Assembly: GCF_900103285.1 (NCBI RefSeq)
Contig: NZ_FNGS01000013.1
Location: 1-51,794, forward strand
From: Siphonobacter aquaeclarae
GTDB taxonomy: Bacteria > Bacteroidota > Bacteroidia > Cytophagales > Spirosomataceae
DNA length: 51,794 nt
Reading direction: 5' to 3'
Shown here: positions 1 to 7,660 of the stretch, piece by piece
Position numbering within the stretch: position 1 is the first letter of the stretch
Layout of the letters: every line of letters starts with the position of its first letter
Made by a program: the position numbers and the translations under genes
The notes under the pieces: model-generated
The model's database searches: none
What the model saw: the letters and a program-made list of their open reading frames with translations, nothing else
Told to the model about the DNA's origin: nothing

Positions 1-41
1 GATACTGGGTTCGCCCCCGGGAAAGTAGGTAATCGCCTCCC
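1..41 (+). rRNA. rrf: 5S ribosomal RNA, 3' end (partial)
   Basis: The first bases match the 3' third of bacterial 5S rRNA: a GATACTGGG strand, a C-rich loop, then GAAAGTAGG followed by a GCCTCCC end, which lines up with the E. coli 5S tail (GAGAGTAGGGAACTGCCAGG). The 5' part lies outside the window, so 16S and 23S should be just to the left. A terminator follows within about 10 bases. The exact 3' end is uncertain by a few bases. Confidence 0.8.
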
Positions 42-51
42 ATTAATGGAT

Positions 52-88
52 AGCAAAGCTCCTGTAACCGGGAGCTTTTGCTGTTTTT
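52..88 (+). terminator. rho-independent terminator of the rrn operon
   Basis: The arms AAGCTCC and GGAGCTT enclose a short loop and are followed by a run of five T at 84-88. It sits directly after the 5S end, as expected for the end of an rRNA operon. Confidence 0.8.
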
Positions 89-90
89 AG

Positions 91-288
91 GCAGTTGTCG
101 GCTGTCAGCTGTCGGCGATCGGCTGTCGACTTTTAAGCGGTAGGCTGTAAGCTATAGGCGGCAACACGCCCCTTGCGAATTACCCCAGGTGCTCCCCAAA
201 CGGAAGAGCGCCTTTTGCGTGATATACAGGTAGCTGCAACTACCGATATTACCCCCGAGCCCTGATTGCTTTAAGCTGACTGCCGAAA
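91..288. other. gap without a gene
   Basis: No convincing coding region or RNA is visible. The first 80 bases are low-complexity, with repeated GGCTGTC / CAGCTGTC units and a GGCTGTAAGC stretch near 144 that resembles the AGCTTTAAGCC-type repeat found at 343-391 and after dnaE. Confidence 0.5.
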
Positions 289-322
289 TGAAAAACGCCC
301 TCCAGACCGGAGAGCGTTTTTT
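289..322 (-). terminator. terminator of the sulfatase operon
   Basis: The hairpin has arms AAAAACGC.CTCC and GGAG.GCGTTTTT. It is symmetric with A/T runs on both sides, so it can stop transcription from either direction. It lies about 80 bases beyond the sulfatase stop, read on the minus strand. Confidence 0.7.
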
Positions 323-342
323 GATGTAATACTGACACCGCG

Positions 343-391
343 AGCAATAGCTTAAGGCCTAAAGCTTATTGCTTACTGCTTATTGATGATT
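343..391. repeat. AGCTTAAAGCC-type intergenic repeat, hairpin-forming
   Basis: The arms AGCAATAGCTT and AAGCTTATTGCT pair around AAGGCCT, and a further GCTTACTGCTTATTG stretch follows. The same vocabulary (AAGCTTTA, GGCTGTAAGC, CCTACAGCTTA) fills the spacer after dnaE at 30851-31112. Here it abuts the sulfatase stop codon. Confidence 0.55.
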
Positions 392-399
392 GCCTACAG

Positions 400-1863
400 C
401 TACTTCTTCTTAAACTTCGGATCAACAAATTCCCAATCTTGTACTGTTGCCTGGTAATGGTCTTTTTTGAGGATCGCTTCGAAGGCCGCGATATCGGCGG
501 TATGAGAGGTACTCAGGTCCGACGTTTCCTTTTCGTCTTTCCGCAAATCATAGACTTCCCAAATACCCTTTTCTTTCATATTCGTTTTGATAGCCTTCAA
601 ATGGCCGCGGATAATCGCGACCTGGCCTGATTTCTCCGGAAACTCAAAATAGAGATAGGGATGCTGCTTCTGTTTCCCCGACTGGCCCAATAAGGTAGGC
701 AGAAAGGAGATACCATCCGTCGCGCCGGCAGAAACGCCCGTCAGCTCGCTTAGCGTCGCCATCAGGTCAAACTGAACAGAAAGGTGATCCGAAACCACTC
801 CTTTCGCCACTTTCCCCGGCCAGCGTACCAAAAAAGGCGCCCGGATTCCCCCTTCGTACAAATCCTGCTTTCGTCCGCGAAGACCCATCGCACTGTTGAA
901 GTAGTCGGTGTCCGTACCGCCCACGTTGAACGTCGCTCCGTTATCACTACTGAACATCACAATGGTATTCTCGTCGAGATGCAGGTCTTTCAGCAATTGC
1001 ATTACCTTTCCGATCTGCTTGTCGAAATACGTAATCATGGCCGCGTAGGTCGACAACGGGTACTTCGCCGGCGCATAGCCTTTCTGTCCGTAGTACGGCT
1101 TTTCATCAAATTGCCCGATATATTCCTTTACAGCCTCGTCAGGGGCCTGAAGCGAAACATGCGGGCCAGTATAGGGCAGATACAGAAAGAAGGGCTTGTT
1201 GCGGTTTTCCCGGATAAAAGCGACCGTCTTTTCCGCCATCTTGTCGATGGAGTAGTCTTTCCCTTTGTACTGTTCAAACGCCGCGTCGGGAGAGCCGGCC
1301 GGAATCGGCTGATGAACCTTGATATACGGGTTACGAAGGGTATCCCATTTGCCGTTTTCCCACAGGTGTGTCGGATAGAAATTATGCGCCTGTTTCTGAT
1401 CGAGGTAGCCATAGAAATAGTCAAATCCCTGCCGGTTCGGATCTCCGGTGGTATTGTTCATCCCCAGGCCCCATTTTCCGATCGCGCCGGTGACATATCC
1501 TGCCCGTTTCATCAGTTGTGCAATCGTAAACGTACCTTCCGGCAAAGGCATCTGCCCGCCTTCCTTGTCGTCTTCAAATCCACCCATTTCATAATTTCCG
1601 CGGATAAAGGAATGCCCGGCATGCCTGCCCGTCATGAGTGCGCAGCGCGAAGGCGCGCACACCGGAAAGGAAGAATAATGCCGCGTAAACCGCATGCCTT
1701 CCTTCGCGAGCTGGTCCAGCCAGGGCGTACGGATTTTTTGCTGGCCGTAGCTGCCCAGCTCGCCGACGCCCATGTCGTCCGCATAAATGTATATGACGTT
1801 GGGCTTGCGCTGCGCGTGTACCGCCTGAGCAGCGAGCAACAGCAGAAAGAGATAGCGCTTCAT
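400..1863 (-). CDS. secreted S1-type sulfatase (arylsulfatase family)
   Basis: 487 residues. It hydrolyses sulfate esters, here probably on a carbohydrate. A signal peptide (residues 1-17, ending AVHAQ) sends it out of the cytoplasm. C69-A-P-S-R73 is the CxPSR signature whose cysteine is converted to formylglycine by an anaerobic or FGE-type maturase that is not in this window. D29-D30 in YADDMG provide calcium ligands, and a GKWGLG block follows. Length is normal for the family. Its ATG overlaps the stop of the upstream glycoside hydrolase by one base (TAATG), so the two are translationally coupled. The neighbouring GH109 enzyme suggests a sulfated galactosamine or galactose substrate, which is inference. 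Confidence 0.93.
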   Translation of the reverse strand: MKRYLFLLLLAAQAVHAQRKPNVIYIYADDMGVGELGSYGQQKIRTPWLDQLAKEGMRFTRHYSSFPVCAPSRCALMTGRHAGHSFIRGNYEMGGFEDDKEGGQMPLPEGTFTIAQLMKRAGYVTGAIGKWGLGMNNTTGDPNRQGFDYFYGYLDQKQAHNFYPTHLWENGKWDTLRNPYIKVHQPIPAGSPDAAFEQYKGKDYSIDKMAEKTVAFIRENRNKPFFLYLPYTGPHVSLQAPDEAVKEYIGQFDEKPYYGQKGYAPAKYPLSTYAAMITYFDKQIGKVMQLLKDLHLDENTIVMFSSDNGATFNVGGTDTDYFNSAMGLRGRKQDLYEGGIRAPFLVRWPGKVAKGVVSDHLSVQFDLMATLSELTGVSAGATDGISFLPTLLGQSGKQKQHPYLYFEFPEKSGQVAIIRGHLKAIKTNMKEKGIWEVYDLRKDEKETSDLSTSHTADIAAFEAILKKDHYQATVQDWEFVDPKFKKK

Positions 1864-4037
1864 TATTGAACGGTTAATGTCGTGTAACTGCCCGGCGCAA
1901 TGTCTACCTGCACGACTGCCTCATACGACCGGTTCAGGGGATAGGTAACCGCCTTGCCGTCACCAATACGGATAGACGCCTGCTTTTCCAGACCGGTGTA
2001 ATAAAGCGGAATCCGGATCGTACGGGTAATCTTCTCCTTCAGCGGGTTGTACAACAGTGCCATACCTTTCGTCGGCAGGGATGGATTGACGTGGAGAATG
2101 CCGTCCCACTCCCGGCCGTCAGGACGACGCAGGTGAATGATATCCGAATTCAGGATTTCCCGGTTCTGCTTATACCAGCCAACTACCTCCTTTACGACCT
2201 TTTTCGTCGCCTCGGTATCATACAACCGCGGACCACGGTAACAGGCCTGTACGCCGGCTCCGTAGTACTGAACCATCAGCTGTTTGTAGTCTTCGAGGTG
2301 GTCGTTCAGCGGTTCCAGAATCGCTTCCGGTCCGCCGCCCTGATACTTCGTCAGCGGAACAAAACCCCAGCCCATGGACGGCGTTTTTTCCCAGGTACCA
2401 TCGAAAATATTCTGACGGTTCAGGATTTTCTGCTCCGGGCGCGGCAGCGAAAAGTTCACTTCACGATAGCCCAGCGCAATCTTGTGTGAGCCGTCCAGGA
2501 AGTACCAGTCCGGAGCATTGACATACACACCCCGCTCGTTCAGCCAGCGGTAAAACCCTTTCTGCATCTCCATTTGCGTCCACTGCGAATCATGCAGCCC
2601 TTTGTGACCGGGGTGATTGGTCGACGCGCAAACATCTCCCGGATACGGTCCATCGTGTTCCAGCAGGTCAAAACCCGTTTGGGTAATAAACGTTTTCAGC
2701 TTCTTCAGATAAGTCAATCCCCAGTTACTTCCCAGACACGCCGCGGCGCCAAACATGGCATGCTTGTCAGGCAGACCGGTTTTAGGGTCGATGACGTCGT
2801 CGGCATCGCTGATCCTTCGGCTGCTGAACAGCGAGTATCCGCCCAGGAGTATTTTTTTGGAATGGGCATAGTCGGCCAGCGCCTTGAACTTCGCAATATT
2901 GGCAGCGCTGGTATCCTCCATATTCAGTCCGCTGCCGAAACTCAGAATCACCATTTCATACCCTGTTTCGGCGCATTGGTCGATGATCTCGCGCACCTTC
3001 ACCGGATCGGTACTAACCAGGTGCATGAAGATCGGATTCTGCCGGGTCCAGGGAGCGATGGCATTGTACATCCGTCGTTTGGCGAGGCCGTTCCGTTCAC
3101 GGTCATACGAATCCAGCAGTAGTTCATAGGTACGGATGGACTCGAAGGTTTCTCCCGGCGCCAGTGCGATTCCCGGCCCGATGGGCGGGTGAACCTCCAG
3201 TACGCACGGGGTTTGGTAATTGTAGTTGACCTGAGACGTATAGGTACTGTCTGTTTTCCAGTGCGTGGTCTGGTCTGATAAATCAGCCTTCATCGCGTTG
3301 TTGAAGGCATAATTACTTTCGATGTAAATCCGGGACGGCTTCTTCATTTGTTCCGGAGAACCGACCACCGCCGATTCTTCCTCTGGTACGGCGAGGATTT
3401 CGTTGACGACCCCGTCGACCGATACCGCCGTACCACGTTGGTTCCGGATCGATAGCCGCTTGGCAATCAATGGAATACCGTCATACAAATCATACTGAAC
3501 ATCCACCTGAAGCGATCCCCGACCGAATGTGAGCGTCAGCGTTTGTCCGGCGGGACGGGCGGCAGCCGGCGCCCAGGTCGAAGATTTCCAGTTGACCGCC
3601 GGTTTCAGCGGCGAAACCGTTGCTTCTTTCAGAAAAAAATCCGTGTCGTGGGCGGTAAAGCCATCTACCCATTCATTGAGCAGGTAAGCCTGTTGTTTTT
3701 GTCCGTAAAGACCGCCAACGTTAACAGTTTTGCCGTCGAGTATCAGCCGGGCTTCCGGGCGGACCGCCCGGATAAACTGCTCGCCGCTGGTCAGGTTCCG
3801 GAATTCTACAGTCGCGGCATTCGGGGCAATACGAATCCGCCGCATGAGCAGTCCATTCGAAAGAATAAGGTCTTTCCCGTCGGCCGAGCGGTATACCGCG
3901 GCTTTGTAGCCATCGGCGCGGATGAGCCAGTCGCTGGCCGGCGCACCGGGCGTTTTCCACACCGGTAGTCCGGGCGGAAGTTTCTGCGCAATGGAGGTCA
4001 GGGAAAGGCAACAGAAGAATAGGATAGAGCGTATCAT
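1863..4037 (-). CDS. secreted glycoside hydrolase, clan GH-D-like (alpha-galactosidase-like)
   Basis: 724 residues from the ATG at 4037; the frame stays open upstream to 4331, but only this start gives a signal peptide (MIRSILFFCCLSLTSIAQ). The N-terminal half (about 20-330) looks like a beta-sandwich. From about 350 to 620 there is a TIM-barrel-like segment with MVILSFGSG, a GFDLLEHDGPYPGD strand around E460-H461-D462 and a YVNAPDWYFLDGSH strand. The acidic D462 sits where clan GH-D enzymes (GH27/36) carry their nucleophile; this placement is by pattern only. The C-terminus is a small beta domain. It lies between the GH109 gene and the sulfatase, so a role in breaking down the same glycan is likely. 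Exact substrate and GH family are unknown. Confidence 0.6.
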   Translation of the reverse strand: MIRSILFFCCLSLTSIAQKLPPGLPVWKTPGAPASDWLIRADGYKAAVYRSADGKDLILSNGLLMRRIRIAPNAATVEFRNLTSGEQFIRAVRPEARLILDGKTVNVGGLYGQKQQAYLLNEWVDGFTAHDTDFFLKEATVSPLKPAVNWKSSTWAPAAARPAGQTLTLTFGRGSLQVDVQYDLYDGIPLIAKRLSIRNQRGTAVSVDGVVNEILAVPEEESAVVGSPEQMKKPSRIYIESNYAFNNAMKADLSDQTTHWKTDSTYTSQVNYNYQTPCVLEVHPPIGPGIALAPGETFESIRTYELLLDSYDRERNGLAKRRMYNAIAPWTRQNPIFMHLVSTDPVKVREIIDQCAETGYEMVILSFGSGLNMEDTSAANIAKFKALADYAHSKKILLGGYSLFSSRRISDADDVIDPKTGLPDKHAMFGAAACLGSNWGLTYLKKLKTFITQTGFDLLEHDGPYPGDVCASTNHPGHKGLHDSQWTQMEMQKGFYRWLNERGVYVNAPDWYFLDGSHKIALGYREVNFSLPRPEQKILNRQNIFDGTWEKTPSMGWGFVPLTKYQGGGPEAILEPLNDHLEDYKQLMVQYYGAGVQACYRGPRLYDTEATKKVVKEVVGWYKQNREILNSDIIHLRRPDGREWDGILHVNPSLPTKGMALLYNPLKEKITRTIRIPLYYTGLEKQASIRIGDGKAVTYPLNRSYEAVVQVDIAPGSYTTLTVQ

Positions 4038-4094
4038 GTGTGCAAGAGGCTGTGTTTTACCGGAAAAAGAGACGAAAGGGTACCGGTATACCCG

Positions 4095-4130
4095 AAAAAA
4101 ATGCGGCAAAACAGTGATGTTTTGCCGCAT
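4095..4130 (-). terminator. hairpin terminator after the GH109 gene
   Basis: A perfect 12-bp stem (ATGCGGCAAAAC with its complement, loop AGTGAT) is followed on the minus strand by six T. It stands inside the operon, between the GH109 gene and the next hydrolase, so it could reduce expression of the two downstream genes. Confidence 0.75.
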
Positions 4131-4143
4131 GAGAGGAAAAATC

Positions 4144-5502
4144 CTAGCTATCGAGGCCGAAAATCGGTTTGTTCGTTTTCCACTTTCCGCGGGTGAAATC
4201 CGGAATGGGGATGGGTTTCGATCCTTTTTTGATGGAAAGCTCCGACAGCGGTGCGATGGCCGACCAGGCAGCGGCATCGTATACGTCCATCGTCGGGGAA
4301 GTCTTGTTCTGGATCGCGAGGATGAAATCACGGATGACGAAATAGTCCATCCCGCCGTGACCGGCGCCTTTGGCGTCCTTTTCGAACTTTTTCCACAACG
4401 GGTGGTCGTACTTTTCCATGTATGCTTTGTCCGGCTCCCAGGTATGGGGTTTCGGGCTCACTTTCTCCAGGTAAATCTGATCGCCTTCGTCCATCCAGAT
4501 ACCGTTTACACCCTGTACCTTAAAGCCCAGGGAATACGGGCGCGGGCTGTTCGTATCGTGTGTAATGAGAATCGTTTCGCCGTTGTAACACTTCACCATC
4601 GTCTGAACAACATCGCCCAGCTTGAAATCTACCTTGGCATTCGGGTGATTGGGTCCGCCGTTGTCTACTACATATTTGTGAAGACCGCGGGACTTGGTAG
4701 CCATTGACACCAGGTACTCAAACTGGTTACCCCGGTTGATGTTGACCATCTCCGCGACCGGTCCGAGGCCGTGCGTCGGGTACAGGTCGCCATTCCGGGT
4801 AACAGAGTGCTGGGTACGCCATTTCGCTTCCGAGAAAGCCTTCTCTCCGAATTCAACGCCGCCGCCGTAGGCTTTTTTGCCGTCGTTGAATTTCACTTCG
4901 CGCAGGTCGTGCTCATATCCGCACTCGAGGTGGGTAAGTTCGCCGAAAAGACCGCTGCGTACCATATTCAGGGCCGCCATGACGTCCCGGCGGTAGCATA
5001 CGTTTTCCAGAATCATGCAGTGAGAACCGGTCTTTTCATAGGTATTGACCAGGTCCCAGGATTCCTGAAGGGTAACCGTAGCGGATACTTCGACCGCTGC
5101 ATATTTGCCGGCCTTCATTGCGGAAACAGCCATCGGTACGTGCCATTCCCAGGGCGTGGCAATAACGATACCGTCCAGGTCTTCCCGCTTGACCATGTTT
5201 TCAAAATCACGCTCTCCCTTTCCGTAGACCGCGGCTTCCTTCCGGCCGGAGTCCCGGAGCATTTTCTGGGCTTTTTCCACCGCGGCCGGATCGATGTCAC
5301 AGATCGCGTTGATTTCCACCTGGGAGAAAAGGATACTGTTGCGGACGTGTTCACGTCCCCGCAGACCAACACCGATGAATCCGAGCCGAACTTTTCTGTC
5401 GTTGGGAACCGCCTTCAGAATATGAGGGAAAAAAGCGGCTCCAGCGGCAGCCATGGCCGAATTTTTCAGAAAATGCCGACGGTGTTGCGTGTCATTTTTC
5501 AT
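4144..5502 (-). CDS. GH109-type Gfo/Idh/MocA protein (alpha-N-acetylgalactosaminidase-like), exported
   Basis: 452 residues. A Tat-like signal (R8-R9-H-F-L-K followed by an Ala-rich segment) suggests export in folded form with its cofactor. A Rossmann motif GFIGVGLRG (41-49) binds NAD(H). The blocks ATPWEWH, EVSATVTLQESW, LENVCY and Y241-P-T-H244-GLGP with NINRG are those of GH109, a family that cleaves alpha-GalNAc by an NAD-dependent oxidation-elimination route. This separates it from ordinary inositol-type dehydrogenases. It is the third gene after the LacI operator, 21 bases after the nucleotidyltransferase. Substrate by family: terminal alpha-GalNAc; not proven here. Confidence 0.85.
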   Translation of the reverse strand: MKNDTQHRRHFLKNSAMAAAGAAFFPHILKAVPNDRKVRLGFIGVGLRGREHVRNSILFSQVEINAICDIDPAAVEKAQKMLRDSGRKEAAVYGKGERDFENMVKREDLDGIVIATPWEWHVPMAVSAMKAGKYAAVEVSATVTLQESWDLVNTYEKTGSHCMILENVCYRRDVMAALNMVRSGLFGELTHLECGYEHDLREVKFNDGKKAYGGGVEFGEKAFSEAKWRTQHSVTRNGDLYPTHGLGPVAEMVNINRGNQFEYLVSMATKSRGLHKYVVDNGGPNHPNAKVDFKLGDVVQTMVKCYNGETILITHDTNSPRPYSLGFKVQGVNGIWMDEGDQIYLEKVSPKPHTWEPDKAYMEKYDHPLWKKFEKDAKGAGHGGMDYFVIRDFILAIQNKTSPTMDVYDAAAWSAIAPLSELSIKKGSKPIPIPDFTRGKWKTNKPIFGLDS

Positions 5503-5523
5503 AGTAAATAGTCTGTTGTTCAG

Positions 5524-6378
5524 TTAAAGAGAATATTTTTCAGCGAGGTATTTCTGAACCACGGCGATGTCCTTCTTGCTGGTCAGGTCCGGTACGTTTT
5601 CGGACAACGGTATTGCGTATACGCGCTTAGTTTTCGCGAGCTTATTGACCGACGTTGGCAGCTCTTTTTCGTTCCGGACCGGATGGAAAGGCGTTTCCTT
5701 CAGGCAGGGAATGATCTGGCTGGCTTCGAAAGCAAACAGGTTCATGCTGACGCCTACGCGGCCTTCGCGGGCGCGGGCGGCTTCCACTTCTTCTTCGGTC
5801 GGTTTTTCGTGAATGTCGATCAGGAATCCCTCTTCGTCGGTGCGGATCAGGGCGAATCCCTGAATACGTTCGGCCGGAAAATCAAGTGCATCCCGGTCAT
5901 AGCTGATCAGCGCATTGGCCGTTTTGCTGTTCCAGACCAGCTGAAGGGCCCGGGTAGAATACAGGTTGTCGCTGTTGCAGACCACCAGGCGACCTGTTTG
6001 CCAGTCAGCTGTCTGTTCCAGCGCCTGGAGTACTGCGTCGGCGGTTCCGGCTGGTTTGGTCCGGTCTGATGCAATGAATTGCCGTGCAAAACGGACCGTG
6101 AGGCCTCCAAGGCGCGTCCGGGTTTCTTCCGATTCGTAATAGGGCTGCGTGATCCGGTCTTCGGGATGCAGCAGCAGCAGTACTTCTTCGAAGCCGGCTT
6201 CGATCGCATTGGTCAACTGGTAATCGATGAGCGACTTTCCGGCGGCTCCCACACTGATCATGCCTTTGGTAAGGGAGTCGGCCTGTTCGATCAGTTTCTG
6301 GTCGATATCGAGGTCTTCTACCGCTTTTTTCATCCGGGAGGACATTCCTCCGGCGAGAATCAACAGGCGTTTGGACAT
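5524..6378 (-). CDS. sugar-1-phosphate nucleotidyltransferase
   Basis: 284 residues, cytoplasmic. The N-terminus MSKRLLILAGGMSSRM is the glycine-rich nucleotide-binding loop of NTP_transferase enzymes, which join NTP and a sugar 1-phosphate. LIDYQL, a CNSDNLY metal/nucleotide site and an HEKP block agree. There is no left-handed beta-helix, so no acetyltransferase fusion. It starts 35 bases after the GHMP kinase gene and is co-transcribed with it; together they could form a two-step route from free sugar to NDP-sugar, like Fkp of Bacteroides but as two proteins (inference). Sugar and nucleotide cannot be read from the sequence. Confidence 0.82.
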   Translation of the reverse strand: MSKRLLILAGGMSSRMKKAVEDLDIDQKLIEQADSLTKGMISVGAAGKSLIDYQLTNAIEAGFEEVLLLLHPEDRITQPYYESEETRTRLGGLTVRFARQFIASDRTKPAGTADAVLQALEQTADWQTGRLVVCNSDNLYSTRALQLVWNSKTANALISYDRDALDFPAERIQGFALIRTDEEGFLIDIHEKPTEEEVEAARAREGRVGVSMNLFAFEASQIIPCLKETPFHPVRNEKELPTSVNKLAKTKRVYAIPLSENVPDLTSKKDIAVVQKYLAEKYSL

Positions 6379-6413
6379 GGTATTGTTAGTCGTTTATACG
6401 CTTTCAGGAAGGA

Positions 6414-7493
6414 TCAGACCAGCTCGGTCCGCACGCCTTCGTCAATGGTAATGATGTAACTTTTGCCGCCTTCGCGTTCGATGGCTTCGGCGACGGCTTC
6501 GGCGTTATCCGGCGCATAGGCAAACATGCAGCCTCCGCCTCCGGAGCCGTTGATTTTGGCGCCGAGTGCGCCGGCATTGCGTGCGGCGTCGATCATACGA
6601 TCAATCTTCGGCGTGGAAATACGCTTGGCTTCCCGGAGGTTGATCTGGTGCCGGTTCAGCAGGTTGCCGAATACCACCGGATCGACATTGCCTTTTTCCA
6701 GCAGGGTCTTGGCTTCCAGGAGGATATCCCGGTCGGAAAGGTTACCCTTGAAAAGGATGAATTCGTCATCGGTAAGCAGTTGACGAAACTCGTCGGCCTG
6801 TGCTGCGGGGAAGGTATGGAGCGAGAACCCGGGGTTTACTTCCCGGATTTTCCGCACTGCTTCCAGCATACCGTATTTGACGTGTTTTAATACGCCCAGG
6901 GTGTCTTTTGCCGTCTGCGAATCGCCGAGTACGAAGGTTCCGCTGATCGGTTTCAGCGCTTCCACCTTCGGTACCGGCCACGATTCGAGGTAAATGACGT
7001 TTCCGACCGAAATCGAGGTCTGATCCATCCGGCCTCCGGGTTCGCCAAACTCTTCGACTTCGGCACGGTAAGCCAGATCCGCCAGCTCGGCGGCCGTCTT
7101 GATGTGTGCGGTCCGGGCGAGCCGGTCCAGGAAGTAGGCCCAGCCAACCACCAGCGCCGACGAACTGGACGTACCGGCGTTGATAGGGATATTACTCGTC
7201 AGCCGGATGTCATATCCGGACGGAATAACGGCCCCTTCCCGCTGCAGCAGGTTGATGACGCTTTTATAGTAGTCCCGTTGGTTGTCGTACGGGATCTCGG
7301 ATTGAAGGGTGAACGATTCGGTCTGGTGTATGTCGGGCAGGGATATCCGGATCTGCCTGTCCGGACGGGGTTCTCCCTCGATCCGGAGGCGGAGTGAGAT
7401 AGCAGCGGCAATGACGGGAAGTCCCAGGTAATCCTGGTGTTCCCCAAAAAGGCAAATTCGGCCCGGAGCCGAGACGGAGAATCGTTGACTCAT
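6414..7493 (-). CDS. GHMP-family sugar kinase (galactokinase-like)
   Basis: 359 residues from the ATG at 7493; an in-frame ATG at 7502 and a TTG at 7520 also exist. I chose 7493 because the family begins with APGR close to the N-terminus (here A9-P-G-R, then GEHQDY at 17-22). Motif 2, PINAGTSSSSAL, is at 103-114 (ATP phosphate loop) and motif 3, GAKINGSGGGGCMF, begins at 311. The enzyme phosphorylates a sugar at C1 by family expectation. It is the first gene of the glycan operon, after the LacI operator. The companion GH109 and sulfatase make N-acetylgalactosamine or galactose reasonable substrates; glucuronic acid is an alternative. Confidence 0.85.
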   Translation of the reverse strand: MSQRFSVSAPGRICLFGEHQDYLGLPVIAAAISLRLRIEGEPRPDRQIRISLPDIHQTESFTLQSEIPYDNQRDYYKSVINLLQREGAVIPSGYDIRLTSNIPINAGTSSSSALVVGWAYFLDRLARTAHIKTAAELADLAYRAEVEEFGEPGGRMDQTSISVGNVIYLESWPVPKVEALKPISGTFVLGDSQTAKDTLGVLKHVKYGMLEAVRKIREVNPGFSLHTFPAAQADEFRQLLTDDEFILFKGNLSDRDILLEAKTLLEKGNVDPVVFGNLLNRHQINLREAKRISTPKIDRMIDAARNAGALGAKINGSGGGGCMFAYAPDNAEAVAEAIEREGGKSYIITIDEGVRTELV

Positions 7494-7517
7494 GTTGAAC
7501 ATCAAAAAGGATTGTAC

Positions 7518-7525
7518 CAAAGTAA
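7518..7525 (-). promoter_or_regulatory. possible -7 promoter box for the kinase operon
   Basis: On the minus strand this reads TTACTTTG, one mismatch from the Bacteroidota -7 consensus TAnnTTTG. It would place the start of transcription shortly before the ATG at 7493/7502. I see no clear -33 element, so this is weak. Confidence 0.3.
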
Positions 7526-7589
7526 CGTGAAATTCAGGAAACAGGACCCCTTTCGAAGGCCCTCAGAAGGCTGGGAAGCAGGCAAATGA

Positions 7590-7609
7590 CATGCACAATC
7601 GTGTGCATG
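7590..7609. promoter_or_regulatory. palindromic operator, probably for the adjacent LacI regulator
   Basis: The perfect 8-bp arms CATGCACA and TGTGCATG surround ATCG, 20 bp in all, the size and symmetry of a LacI/GalR operator. It lies between the LacI gene and the kinase gene, about 65 bp upstream of the candidate -7 box. A further half-like GTGCAC occurs at 7625-7630. Confidence 0.65.
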
Positions 7610-7660
7610 ACACAATTCAAACGAGTGCACAAATTTTCGGCTTCCCGCAAAAAAGAAAGA

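Noticed and set aside
4037-4331. N-terminal extension of the glycoside hydrolase
   Set aside because: It would place the signal peptide inside the protein and run through the terminator at 4095-4130.
4144-5502. Ordinary inositol 2-dehydrogenase
   Set aside because: The Tat signal and the YPTHGLGP/NINRG blocks point to GH109 instead.
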